Source of the DNA: Bacteroidia bacterium
GTDB lineage: Bacteria > Bacteroidota > Bacteroidia > NS11-12g > UBA9320
Reading direction: 5' to 3'
Length of the DNA stretch: 6,834 nucleotides
NCBI GenBank assembly: GCA_022425465.1
Contig: JAKMFK010000030.1
Coordinates: 1-6,834 of the forward strand
Within the stretch, counting starts at the first letter, position 1. Each line of letters begins with the position of its first letter. The translations under genes were made by a program, and so were the position numbers. Shown piece by piece: positions 1 through 6,819 of the stretch. Under the pieces are notes generated by a model. That model had not been told where the DNA came from. It was given only the letters and a program-made list of their open reading frames with translations, and did not search any database.

Positions 1-10
1 AGATTACAAA

Positions 11-34
11 CACCATCAAAAAAGAGGATGGGTG
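11..34. other. Weak hairpin in the upstream non-coding region
   Basis: CACCATC (11-17) can pair with GATGGGTG (27-34) with a single bulged G, around a 9-base A-rich loop. A run of eight T lies further on at 53-60, too far from the stem for a standard intrinsic terminator. It may mark the end of a gene lying left of the window, but no coding sequence is seen in 1-146 to support that. The rest of 1-133 is AT-rich, with only a short TTTGA/TCAAA inverted repeat at 73-89 and nothing else recognisable. Confidence 0.25.
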
Positions 35-133
35 CGTTATCTTTTACGTTAATTTTTTTTGATCCCACTAACTTTGATTTAGATTCAAATTTAATGATGA
101 ATAACGATTAAATCACTGAAATATAGATTAGGA

Positions 134-141
134 TATCTTTG
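134..141 (+). promoter_or_regulatory. Putative -7 promoter element of hscA (TATCTTTG)
   Basis: TATCTTTG exactly matches the Bacteroidota -7 consensus TAnnTTTG. No good TTG/TTTG -33 partner is seen at the usual 17-21 base spacing; the nearest candidate is CTG at 116-118, with a 15-base gap. In this phylum transcription begins a few bases after the -7 box, so the start would fall at or next to the hscA ATG at 147. The mRNA would then have almost no leader, which agrees with the absence of a ribosome binding site. Confidence 0.6.
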
Positions 142-146
142 CAGCA

Positions 147-2000
147 ATGGCAAAAATATCCATTGATTTAAATTCGGGTACTGTTCAAAAAGAATCTGCT
201 GTAATTGGCATCGATTTAGGTACTACTAATAGTCTGATTGCAACTATTGACTCAGACACCCATGAACCCTACTGCATTACAAAAAATAAGGACAGTATTG
301 TGCCAAGTACAATTAATTTCAATAATCAAGAAATCATAGTCGGTAAAGAAGCTTCAAAAAAACTGATTAGTGACCCGAAAAACACACTGTATTCCGTAAA
401 AAGATTAATGGGTAAAAGTTATCAGGAGATAATGAATCAAGGGAATCCTGTTAATTATCAAATCATTGATAATAAAGACAAGCTTGTTCAGGTAAAGATT
501 AATAATCAATTTTATACACCAATTGAACTATCCTCATTCATTTTAAAAGAACTCAAAAAAATAGGTACAGACCAATTAAAGCAAGATATCCAAAAAGTGG
601 TTATTACCGTTCCTGCATACTTTGATGACTCACAAAGACAAGCCACAAGAGATGCTGGAAAACTTGCTGGATTAGACGTCTTAAGAATTATAAATGAGCC
701 CACTGCTGCTAGCTTGGCTTATGGACTAGGAATAGATAAAAACCAATCTAAGATAGTTGCGGTATATGATCTGGGTGGAGGAACTTTTGATATTTCTATT
801 CTCCATATTCAACAAGGTATTTTTGAAGTACTATCTACCAATGGAGATACCTATTTAGGAGGGGATGACTTTGATCAAGCAATCGTTAATCATTGGAAAA
901 AGCTTCACTCATTATCTAGTCTGTCTGACAACGATAAGCAGCTACTAAGAATAACAGCTGAGCGAGCTAAAAAAGAATTAAGTGCTATACTAAGCTACAT
1001 GGATTCAATTGATATTCATGGTCAAAATATTACATTGACACTTAATCAAGAACAACTCCATGAAATTCTTCATCCCATTATTGAACGAACAATCCGAATA
1101 TGTTCAAATGCACTCAAAGATGCGGATATTTCATCCTCTGAAATTCAAGAAGTTGTTTTGGTTGGAGGAAGTACAAGAACTCCAGCTGTTAAAAATAGTG
1201 TTCGACACCTATTCCCTGATGCTAAGATTAATGATCAAATCAACCCTGATGAAGTTGTGGCCCTTGGTGCAGCAATTGAGGCTGATATTTTAGCTGGGAA
1301 TCGAACAGATTTATTACTTCTTGATGTTACACCACTTTCTCTTGGAATTGAGACTGTTGGTGGGTTAATGGATGTATTGATACCTAGGAATAATAAGATA
1401 CCTACTCAACTTAAAAAAGAATACACCACATCTGTTGACGGGCAAGTAAATCTTGCTATAAATGTATATCAAGGCGAACGGGAAATGGTGACTGACAATC
1501 GAAAAATTGGTGAATTTATTTTAAAAGGTATCCCATCCATGCCTGCGGGAATCCCAAAAATTGAACTCACTTTTTTACTCAATGCTGATGGTATTCTCCA
1601 AGTGAGTGCCAAAGAATTAAGGTCAGGTGTTAGCCAACAAGTTACCCTAAAACCTCAATATGGAATTACTGATCAACAAATAAAAGATATGCTCCAAGAG
1701 AGTTTGAATTTTGCCGAATCAGATATGGACAAACGATCACTTGCTGAAGCGATAACAGAGGCAGAACAACTTATCTATGCCACCCAAAAATTTATCCGTG
1801 ACAATTCCGATTTATTGACTCCAAAAGATGTTACCAAACTTGAAGAAATTATTCAAGGTTTAAATCAACGTATTCAATCAAAAGACAAAAACGCAATATC
1901 TGCACAGGTAGAAAAGTTAAATAACTACAGTAAGCCCTTTGCAGAAAAAGTTATGGATCAACAAATATCCAAAGCATTAAGTGGCAAAAAAATCGAATAA
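147..2000 (+). CDS. hscA: Fe-S cluster assembly chaperone HscA (Hsp70 family)
   Basis: This is a cytoplasmic Hsp70 ATPase. In the known family HscA works with the J-protein HscB to bind the scaffold IscU and promote release of its Fe-S cluster to target proteins. The nucleotide-binding domain spans about residues 19-385. It shows the phosphate-1 motif IGIDLGTTNS (20-29), the ITVPAYFDDSQRQ block (from 153), phosphate-2 motif DLGGGTFDIS (208-217) and adenosine motif VGGSTRTP (339-346). The interdomain linker LLLLDVTPLSLG (389-400) precedes the beta-sandwich substrate domain and a helical lid. HscA rather than DnaK is indicated by VKRLMG near residue 84, IPRNNKIP after the linker, the QGERE stretch, an N-terminal extension before the ATPase core, and an ending DQQISKALSGKKIE that resembles E. 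coli HscA rather than the acidic, Gly-rich DnaK tail. The length (617 aa) matches E. coli HscA (616). No isc genes or hscB are in the window, so it stands apart from the operon layout of proteobacteria. The start is supported by the -7 box just upstream. Confidence 0.93.
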   Translation: MAKISIDLNSGTVQKESAVIGIDLGTTNSLIATIDSDTHEPYCITKNKDSIVPSTINFNNQEIIVGKEASKKLISDPKNTLYSVKRLMGKSYQEIMNQGNPVNYQIIDNKDKLVQVKINNQFYTPIELSSFILKELKKIGTDQLKQDIQKVVITVPAYFDDSQRQATRDAGKLAGLDVLRIINEPTAASLAYGLGIDKNQSKIVAVYDLGGGTFDISILHIQQGIFEVLSTNGDTYLGGDDFDQAIVNHWKKLHSLSSLSDNDKQLLRITAERAKKELSAILSYMDSIDIHGQNITLTLNQEQLHEILHPIIERTIRICSNALKDADISSSEIQEVVLVGGSTRTPAVKNSVRHLFPDAKINDQINPDEVVALGAAIEADILAGNRTDLLLLDVTPLSLGIETVGGLMDVLIPRNNKIPTQLKKEYTTSVDGQVNLAINVYQGEREMVTDNRKIGEFILKGIPSMPAGIPKIELTFLLNADGILQVSAKELRSGVSQQVTLKPQYGITDQQIKDMLQESLNFAESDMDKRSLAEAITEAEQLIYATQKFIRDNSDLLTPKDVTKLEEIIQGLNQRIQSKDKNAISAQVEKLNNYSKPFAEKVMDQQISKALSGKKIE

Positions 2001-2612
2001 ATGAGATTATTTTTAGTCATTATAACAATATCAATAATCCAATTTAGATCATTTGGACAGTCAGACCTATCCAATAATAAATTGGGCATCAAGACTAGTT
2101 TTAACCTGTCAAGCATAACAGGTTCTGCTCTTATGAACCCAAAGGTCAAATTTGGCTATACCGCTGGTTCATATTTTATTTCTAACACAAAAAAAAAGAC
2201 AAGTGTCTATGCGGAAATAATAGGCAACTTCAAAGGCTCTAATTTCAATAATGGCGATATAGAGTATTCAAAAATAGCTCTGTTCTATGTTGATGCATCT
2301 CTACTTCCATTATTCCGATTACAAAATGACCACGCCATCTGTATTGGTCCAACTGTATCCTATTTAGGGTTATCATCACTATATATTGGAGAGAAAAAAA
2401 AGTCTGAAATTGATAAACTTAATATCAAACCTTGGGATTACAGTATCGCCCTCTACTACCACGTTCCAAAATCAATCGTTACTTTTCAATTCGGCACAAA
2501 AATGGGTCTCCGGAACTTGAATAATAACTTGAGTTTAGATAATATCTCTCCAAATATTAATCCAAATGGCACCATACGAAATATTAGCGTAGAAATCGGA
2601 ATGATTTTCTAA
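2001..2612 (+). CDS. Predicted outer-membrane beta-barrel protein (PorT-like), secreted
   Basis: This 203-residue protein begins with a signal peptide: Arg2, a hydrophobic stretch at about 3-13 and a Bacteroidota-style cleavage region SFGQ (17-20), probably cut next to Gln20. The mature part alternates polar and hydrophobic residues in short Gly/Asn-punctuated strands, such as LGIKTSFNLSSITG, KFGYTAGSYF, SVYAEIIGNFKG and VTFQFGTKMGLRNL. It ends in aromatic Phe (VEIGMIF), as outer-membrane barrels commonly do. The pattern and size suggest an 8-stranded barrel of the PorT/OMP_b-brl_2 kind. No catalytic motif is visible and the function is unknown. The ATG follows the hscA TAA with no spacer, so the two are probably co-transcribed and the gene may be read by reinitiation. 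No Shine-Dalgarno is seen. The gene contains A runs of nine (2189-2197) and eight (2394-2401). The barrel assignment rests on pattern only; a periplasmic beta-rich protein is an alternative. Confidence 0.75.
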   Translation: MRLFLVIITISIIQFRSFGQSDLSNNKLGIKTSFNLSSITGSALMNPKVKFGYTAGSYFISNTKKKTSVYAEIIGNFKGSNFNNGDIEYSKIALFYVDASLLPLFRLQNDHAICIGPTVSYLGLSSLYIGEKKKSEIDKLNIKPWDYSIALYYHVPKSIVTFQFGTKMGLRNLNNNLSLDNISPNINPNGTIRNISVEIGMIF

Positions 2613-2614
2613 AA

Positions 2615-2650
2615 AACTCACAACACTATCAAAAAAAGTGTGGACGAGTT
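2615..2650 (-). terminator. Hairpin between convergent genes, probable minus-strand terminator
   Basis: AACTC (2615-2619) pairs with GAGTT (2646-2650), and ACACT (2623-2627) pairs with AGTGT (2637-2641), with a small asymmetric internal loop and a 9-base A-rich loop. Read on the minus strand, the structure starts 5 bases after the DUF2795 stop and its GAGTT arm runs into six T (complement of A 2611-2616), as in an intrinsic terminator. On the plus strand the following T run is poor (ctatttta). There, GACGAGTT (2643-2650) could instead pair with AATTCGTC (2660-2667), including one G-U pair. The stem is AU-rich and interrupted, so strength is uncertain. Confidence 0.5.
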
Positions 2651-2655
2651 CTATT

Positions 2656-2682
2656 TTACAATTCGTCTTGATTGAAGAAATA
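2656..2682 (-). repeat. Copy A of a 27-base partial duplication (3' end of the DUF2795 gene)
   Basis: This stretch encodes the last eight residues YFFNQDEL and the stop of the DUF2795 protein. It matches 2928-2954 at 21 of 27 positions. An exact 15-base core, TGATTGAAGAAATAA on the plus strand, lies at 2669-2683 and again at 2941-2955. The two copies lie 272 bases apart in the same orientation and bracket the gene with its promoter. Confidence 0.55.
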
Positions 2683-2877
2683 ATCGTCGGTAGAAGGATA
2701 TTCAGACCAAATTTCTTCGATGGTCTCAAATGGTTCTCCGTCGTCTTCGAGTTCTTGTAAGTTTTCTACTACTTCTAAGGGTGCTCCTGTTCTAATGGCA
2801 AAGTCGATTAACTCATCTTTCGTTGCTGGCCAAGGAGCGTCGTCTAGGTATGATGCAAGTTCTAATGTCCAATACAT
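2656..2877 (-). CDS. DUF2795 family small acidic protein
   Basis: This 73-residue protein begins MYWTLELASYLDDAPWPATKDELIDFAIRTG in pattern (key residues Trp3, the APWPATKDEL block at 14-23, then GAPLEVVENLQELED at 31-45). I recognise this as the short DUF2795 protein found widely in Bacteroidota, where it is highly conserved and close to this length. It is strongly acidic: about 21 Asp/Glu against two basic residues (Lys20, Arg29). It has no signal peptide or membrane segment, so it should be cytoplasmic. The function is unknown; a small helical protein-binding or regulatory role is only a guess. The start is the first ATG, about 35 bases after a promoter-like box. The gene is complete, follows rlmB on the same strand after 96 bases, and ends just before the hairpin facing the hscA unit. 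Its real coding status is supported by the family match; the opposite-strand frame over it is a shadow. Confidence 0.88.
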   Translation of the reverse strand: MYWTLELASYLDDAPWPATKDELIDFAIRTGAPLEVVENLQELEDDGEPFETIEEIWSEYPSTDDYFFNQDEL

Positions 2878-2911
2878 GGGCTATAAATATTATAGGTTCG
2901 TACTAATGGTG

Positions 2912-2940
2912 CGAAAATAACTTTTTTTCAGAATTCACAA
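2912..2940 (-). promoter_or_regulatory. Putative promoter of the DUF2795 gene
   Basis: On the minus strand TATTTTCG (2919-2912) is one base off the TAnnTTTG -7 consensus, and TTG (2940-2938) lies 18 bases upstream of it, within the usual spacing for a -33 element. The expected leader to the ATG at 2877 would be roughly 28-30 bases and AT-rich, with no Shine-Dalgarno. The promoter would let this gene be expressed apart from rlmB, although no clear terminator is seen after rlmB and read-through is possible. Confidence 0.5.
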
Positions 2941-2954
2941 TGATTGAAGAAATA
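2928..2954 (-). repeat. Copy B of a 27-base partial duplication, upstream of the DUF2795 gene
   Basis: Read on the minus strand in the matching frame this gives YFFNHCEF followed by TGA, against YFFNQDEL followed by TAA in copy A. The stop falls at the same codon position. Similarity does not extend to the residues before the Tyr. It lies between the rlmB stop and the DUF2795 promoter and overlaps the putative -33 element. It may be the remnant of a former tandem copy of the gene; chance similarity in AT-rich DNA is the alternative. Confidence 0.45.
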
Positions 2955-2973
2955 AATTTTAAATTGCTGTTAA

Positions 2974-3705
2974 TCAACTATTTAACTCATGTAATAGAAT
3001 GCCAGCAGCTACCGAAACATTGAGCGAATCCATGTTTCCTTTCATTTTTATTCGCCAAACGTGGTCCATAAGTGCCAATCGCTCACGTGATAGCCCTTTG
3101 TCTTCATTGCCCATCCAAAGAGCCCAAGAAGTCAACTCTTGAATCTTCGTACGATCCATTGTTTGATCTGTTTTTTCGGATGCTGCTATTTGAGGTATCC
3201 CCCAACTCTGCATATAGTTGAGCGTATTGGCTAAGCTACTCACCCGAGCTACAGGCAATTTTAATAATGCACCGGCAGAGGATTTAATAGCTCCTTCGCC
3301 TATTTCAGCATTGGCTTTAACGCCTACAATCAATAAATCTACCCCAAAGGCTAAACATGATCGTGATATGGCCCCAATATTTCGGATATCTTGTATGCCG
3401 TCTGCCACCAATATCTTGGGAGGTTCTCCGCTTTCAAATAACCGCGTAATGGTTTCCTCTAGGGGCACAAATCTAATGGGACTCTTTATGGCTATTACTC
3501 CTTGATGATTGGCTCTCGTAATGCGATTAAGCTTCTCAACAGGCACCATTTGAAAAGGAGTATTTGACTTTTTGGCAAGTTGTCTAAGTACCCCAATTTT
3601 CTGTTTATCGGCTTGATTATTGACATACACCTTGCCAATGGTGACATCACTTAAAAGCAATTCTTCTACAGCATGAAAACCAATAATGATGCCCTCTCTA
3701 CTCAT
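2974..3705 (-). CDS. rlmB: 23S rRNA 2'-O-ribose guanosine methyltransferase RlmB (SpoU/TrmH family)
   Basis: This SAM-dependent enzyme is predicted to methylate the 2'-O of a guanosine in the peptidyl-transferase region of 23S rRNA (G2251 in E. coli). Residues about 6-75 look like the SpoU substrate-binding domain (IIIGFHAVEELL at the start, NHQGVIA at 66-72). The rest is the trefoil-knot SPOUT domain with its three motifs: motif 1 DGIQDIRNIGAISRS (102-116) with Asn109 and the expected catalytic Arg115; motif 2 WMGNEDKGLSR (197-207) with Glu201; motif 3 NMDSLNVSVAAG (224-235), which forms the cofactor knot. The length of 243 aa is usual for RlmB. It lies 12 bases after the DUF2723 gene on the same strand, so it is probably its co-transcribed second gene; no separate promoter is evident. 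TrmH-family paralogues with another RNA target (such as tRNA Gm18 or mitochondrial-type MRM enzymes) share these motifs, so the exact target is inferred from the N-terminal domain and length. Confidence 0.85.
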   Translation of the reverse strand: MSREGIIIGFHAVEELLLSDVTIGKVYVNNQADKQKIGVLRQLAKKSNTPFQMVPVEKLNRITRANHQGVIAIKSPIRFVPLEETITRLFESGEPPKILVADGIQDIRNIGAISRSCLAFGVDLLIVGVKANAEIGEGAIKSSAGALLKLPVARVSSLANTLNYMQSWGIPQIAASEKTDQTMDRTKIQELTSWALWMGNEDKGLSRERLALMDHVWRIKMKGNMDSLNVSVAAGILLHELNS

Positions 3706-3717
3706 TTATTCACAAGC

Positions 3718-6700
3718 TTAATATAAAGCAGTAGCTTGCTTATATAAATCATCGTATTTGGTAGCTAGCTCATCACGTTTATACTCTCGAGCAAGTGGAC
3801 CAATATTACGAAGGATTTGAATGTTCTCGTTCTTATTATCAACTTGTGTGAACTTCTTATAGTAGTTGATTAAAGCACAAGCATCATCTCCGACCTCTAC
3901 CAAAAACTGATCTCCTTTTTCTGTTTGATTAGCCTTGTAATAGATATCTGCACTGGCTGCTTTTAACCTCAGATTCATGGGTAATAGGGTTTCTGGCATC
4001 GACGAATAACATTTATCTAGCAAAGCAGCAGCCGTATCTAATTTATTGGTGTTAGCATAATAATCCGCTACTTGAACAAACAAAGACCGCAAATTTTGAG
4101 GAACAAGTTGGGCTTTATCATCCAAAAACATCGTGCCTTCTTCCATGTTCCCCCATTCGTAAACATTCATCAATTTGTCATACAACAAATCCATATCGTC
4201 CATACCTCTCATTCGTTTGTTTGCCTCAATTGGAAGTAGCTGATAGGTCAGGCCATTATGTCTGAAATACTTATCGAGATTCATATATACAGATGACCCT
4301 GTGGTTGTTGTCCAATAAATGGGTCTTTCCCATCCTGTTTTGGCATTGGTAGCAATGATATCCAACACAACGATATCTCCCTTGCTTAAACCACTTCTAC
4401 CTATGTTCCAATAAATTTTATCGACTATTTTAGCTGTATCTCTATCTGGTACATATCCCGTGGCGATAACTGCTTTTTTATCTACTTCAACACTAAAGTT
4501 TTTTACTGGGAAAACATTAATCAAATCACCTGCATTTGTTCTTTGTTTTCTGCTTGGTTCATCAGAGGTAACATATTTCAGCACTTGGTCCAAGGGATAA
4601 AACTGATCTTGAGGAAGTGATTTATTTTCAAAATAGCGAACATAATCGCGTTTACCTGCAACTATTTTTTCGGCAGGTATGCTTAATGGCAATGGCTCAC
4701 TATCAAACACTTTTCTTCTCAATGCACTACTATACCATTCTGTTGGTAATAAGCTTAGGTTAATCACTCTCACATCCGTTCGAACACCCTCCACATTTTG
4801 AGCATACCATAGTGGGTAGGTATCGTTATCACCATTGGTAAATAAAATGGCATTTTCCTCGCAGCTATTTAAATAATTTTTTGCAAACGATATACCCAGT
4901 TCTCTTCCTGAGCGATCGTGATCATCCCAGTTTTGAAAACCCATCAATACTGGAGAAACCAACAATGCAACAGCTGTTGCTCCAGTGGCAGCTATGGTTT
5001 TGTTAACTGATTTTTTTAATAAGTCAACAAGGAATAAAACACTCAAACCTATCCAAATACAAAACGTTTGGAAGGACCCAACAGAGGAATAGTCTCGCTC
5101 ACGTGGTTCCATAGGTGGTTGGTTTAGGTACACCACAACGAGTAAACCTGTAAATAAAAATAAAGTCAAAACAGTGTAGAAGTCCATCTTACTTTTTTGA
5201 TACATCACTACAATACCTAGTATTCCTAATATTAATGGCAAGAAATAAAAGGTGTTGTGGGCCTTGTTGTACTGTAAACTCACTGGAATATCCTGAGGAA
5301 TCCCTAATCTCCACTCGTCCAAAAATTGAATACCCGATATCCAATTCCCTTCTAAACTATTACCTAAAACGTTCTGAATATCATTTTGTCTTCCGGCAAA
5401 ATTCCACATGAAATACCTCCAGTACATCCAACCCAACTGATATTTGAACATGAATTTCATGTTATTAGCAAACGTGGGTTTCTTTTTTTTCACTGACTCT
5501 AATTGCTGTTCTAATTGGTTTCTACCAGAATATTTTTTAATCATGCCGTTCCATAAAGGGTAGTACCTTGATTTTTCGGACATATCACCCATTCGAGGCA
5601 ATACAGTTGAGAAACGATCGTCATAAATTGGCTCTTGCTTTGTACCAATTTCTTCATAAGAATCTTCACCTCTACGATACTGCGTTTTCCCTTGTTCTAT
5701 ATCTACCAAATCAGCATTATAATAGGGACCAAAAAGTAAGGGTCGTGATCCATATTGTTCGCGATTAATATAGCTCAATAAACTTTCTGCATCCTGCGGA
5801 TCATTCATGTCAATAGCCGGTTCTGCAATCGATCGAATAACCACCATGCTATAAGATGAAAATCCAAGCATGATAAATGCAAAACATAAGATCACTAAAT
5901 TAGCAATAGGCTTGTTATTTTTGATGGTATAACGCAAACCAAAAGTTATTCCTAATGCGATAAGCAATAGGAAAAATAAGACCCCTGAATTAAACGGAAG
6001 TCCAAATGAATTCACAAAAATCTTGTCAAAAAATGCCGCAACAGCTGGCGTTTTTGGAATAATTACCCATTGAAGTAGAGCTATTGAACCGAATCCAATG
6101 ACCGAAGCTCTTATGATGTTTCTTCTGCTGACCCCAAATTTATTGATAAAATAGTAGAGAAAAACTGCAGGTACGACAAGAATATTTAAAAGGTGAAGCC
6201 CTATACCTAAACCTATGATGTAAGCGATAAAAACGATCCAACGATCTGATGTAGGGTCATCTTTTACTTTTTCCCATTTGAGAATAGCCCAAAATGCCAA
6301 AGCCATAAAGCATGAAGAACCTGCGTACACCTCTGCCTCTACAGCATTGAACCAAAACGTATCCATGAATGTAACAGACATAGCCGCAACAAGCCCAGAG
6401 CCGAATATGGAAATCGCGTTACCTAAATCAACCGACTCCGCATTTAGGTCTATTTTTAGAATTTTTTTAGCAAAATGAGTCGTAATCCAAAAAGTAAACA
6501 TTACTGTGGCAGCACTAAAAACTGCACTCAACATATTGACCGCGATAGCAACTTCATTAGTACCTGGAGTAGCAAAAATGGAGAATAATCGTCCAAGCAT
6601 CAAAAACAATGGTGCCCCTGGTGGGTGGACCACCTGCAAACGATATGATGCTGATATAAACTCTCCACAGTCCCAAAGACTAACAGATTGCTCCAAGGTC

Positions 6701-6774
6701 ATCATATAAACAGCAATTGCTATCAAAAATGTAACCCATCCAAAAACAGTATTTATCTTTTTAAAATTATTCAT
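3718..6774 (-). CDS. DUF2723 / GT117-type polytopic membrane protein, probable GT-C glycosyltransferase
   Basis: This 1018-residue inner-membrane protein is of the DUF2723 family. The first helix (about 10-26) is followed by an extracytoplasmic loop with LWDCGEFI (33-40) and HPPGAPLF (50-57), the place where GT-C enzymes carry catalytic acids; Asp35 and Glu38 are candidates. A second conserved block, EAEVY (146-150), fits the family. I count roughly 13 hydrophobic segments up to about residue 611: nine before about 313, a long soluble loop at about 314-504, then four more. The PRERDY motif (557-562) lies between two of these. The remaining ~400 residues should be periplasmic, with NGDNDTYPLWY (647-657) and a helical TPR-like tail (about 895-975). 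The human relative TMEM260 is a protein O-mannosyltransferase, so a lipid-linked sugar transfer to exported proteins is the best guess; donor and acceptor cannot be read here. The gene is complete, with a promoter-like box upstream and rlmB 12 bases downstream. An A8 run on the coding strand encodes Lys429-432. Confidence 0.82.
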   Translation of the reverse strand: MNNFKKINTVFGWVTFLIAIAVYMMTLEQSVSLWDCGEFISASYRLQVVHPPGAPLFLMLGRLFSIFATPGTNEVAIAVNMLSAVFSAATVMFTFWITTHFAKKILKIDLNAESVDLGNAISIFGSGLVAAMSVTFMDTFWFNAVEAEVYAGSSCFMALAFWAILKWEKVKDDPTSDRWIVFIAYIIGLGIGLHLLNILVVPAVFLYYFINKFGVSRRNIIRASVIGFGSIALLQWVIIPKTPAVAAFFDKIFVNSFGLPFNSGVLFFLLLIALGITFGLRYTIKNNKPIANLVILCFAFIMLGFSSYSMVVIRSIAEPAIDMNDPQDAESLLSYINREQYGSRPLLFGPYYNADLVDIEQGKTQYRRGEDSYEEIGTKQEPIYDDRFSTVLPRMGDMSEKSRYYPLWNGMIKKYSGRNQLEQQLESVKKKKPTFANNMKFMFKYQLGWMYWRYFMWNFAGRQNDIQNVLGNSLEGNWISGIQFLDEWRLGIPQDIPVSLQYNKAHNTFYFLPLILGILGIVVMYQKSKMDFYTVLTLFLFTGLLVVVYLNQPPMEPRERDYSSVGSFQTFCIWIGLSVLFLVDLLKKSVNKTIAATGATAVALLVSPVLMGFQNWDDHDRSGRELGISFAKNYLNSCEENAILFTNGDNDTYPLWYAQNVEGVRTDVRVINLSLLPTEWYSSALRRKVFDSEPLPLSIPAEKIVAGKRDYVRYFENKSLPQDQFYPLDQVLKYVTSDEPSRKQRTNAGDLINVFPVKNFSVEVDKKAVIATGYVPDRDTAKIVDKIYWNIGRSGLSKGDIVVLDIIATNAKTGWERPIYWTTTTGSSVYMNLDKYFRHNGLTYQLLPIEANKRMRGMDDMDLLYDKLMNVYEWGNMEEGTMFLDDKAQLVPQNLRSLFVQVADYYANTNKLDTAAALLDKCYSSMPETLLPMNLRLKAASADIYYKANQTEKGDQFLVEVGDDACALINYYKKFTQVDNKNENIQILRNIGPLAREYKRDELATKYDDLYKQATALY

Positions 6775-6795
6775 TTTGTGATTTTTTGAATCTTC

Positions 6796-6819
6796 GGGCG
6801 AAAATAAAAGATTTCGTCC
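6796..6819. repeat. Imperfect inverted repeat over the DUF2723 gene promoter
   Basis: GGGCGAAA (6796-6803) and TTTCGTCC (6812-6819) are inverted copies matching at 7 of 8 positions with an 8-base spacer. The left arm overlaps the putative -7 element. The position and symmetry would suit an operator for a dimeric regulator, but the regulator is unknown and the repeat is short. Confidence 0.3.
6799..6806 (-). promoter_or_regulatory. Putative -7 element of the DUF2723-rlmB unit (TATTTTCG)
   Basis: On the minus strand TATTTTCG lies about 24 bases before the ATG at 6774 and is one base off TAnnTTTG. It is the same variant, followed by C, as in front of the DUF2795 gene. A TTTG (6824-6821) lies 14 bases upstream, shorter than the usual -33 spacing, so the -33 element is uncertain. 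The leader next to the start is A-rich, without a Shine-Dalgarno. Confidence 0.45.

Noticed and set aside
11..60. Hairpin plus T8 run as an intrinsic terminator of an upstream gene
   Set aside because: The T run is about 18 bases past the stem and no upstream coding sequence is visible, so it is listed only as a weak hairpin.
1060..1293. A 77-codon frame overlapping hscA on the same strand
   Set aside because: It is a frame shadow over the conserved adenosine-motif region of hscA, with no sign of independent coding.
2720..2920. A 66-codon plus-strand open frame opposite the DUF2795 gene
   Set aside because: It is Ser-rich, low in complexity and lies antisense to a gene with a clear family match; it has no promoter or recognisable domain.
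3218..3505. A 95-codon plus-strand open frame inside rlmB
   Set aside because: It lies wholly antisense to conserved SPOUT motifs of rlmB and its translation resembles nothing I know.
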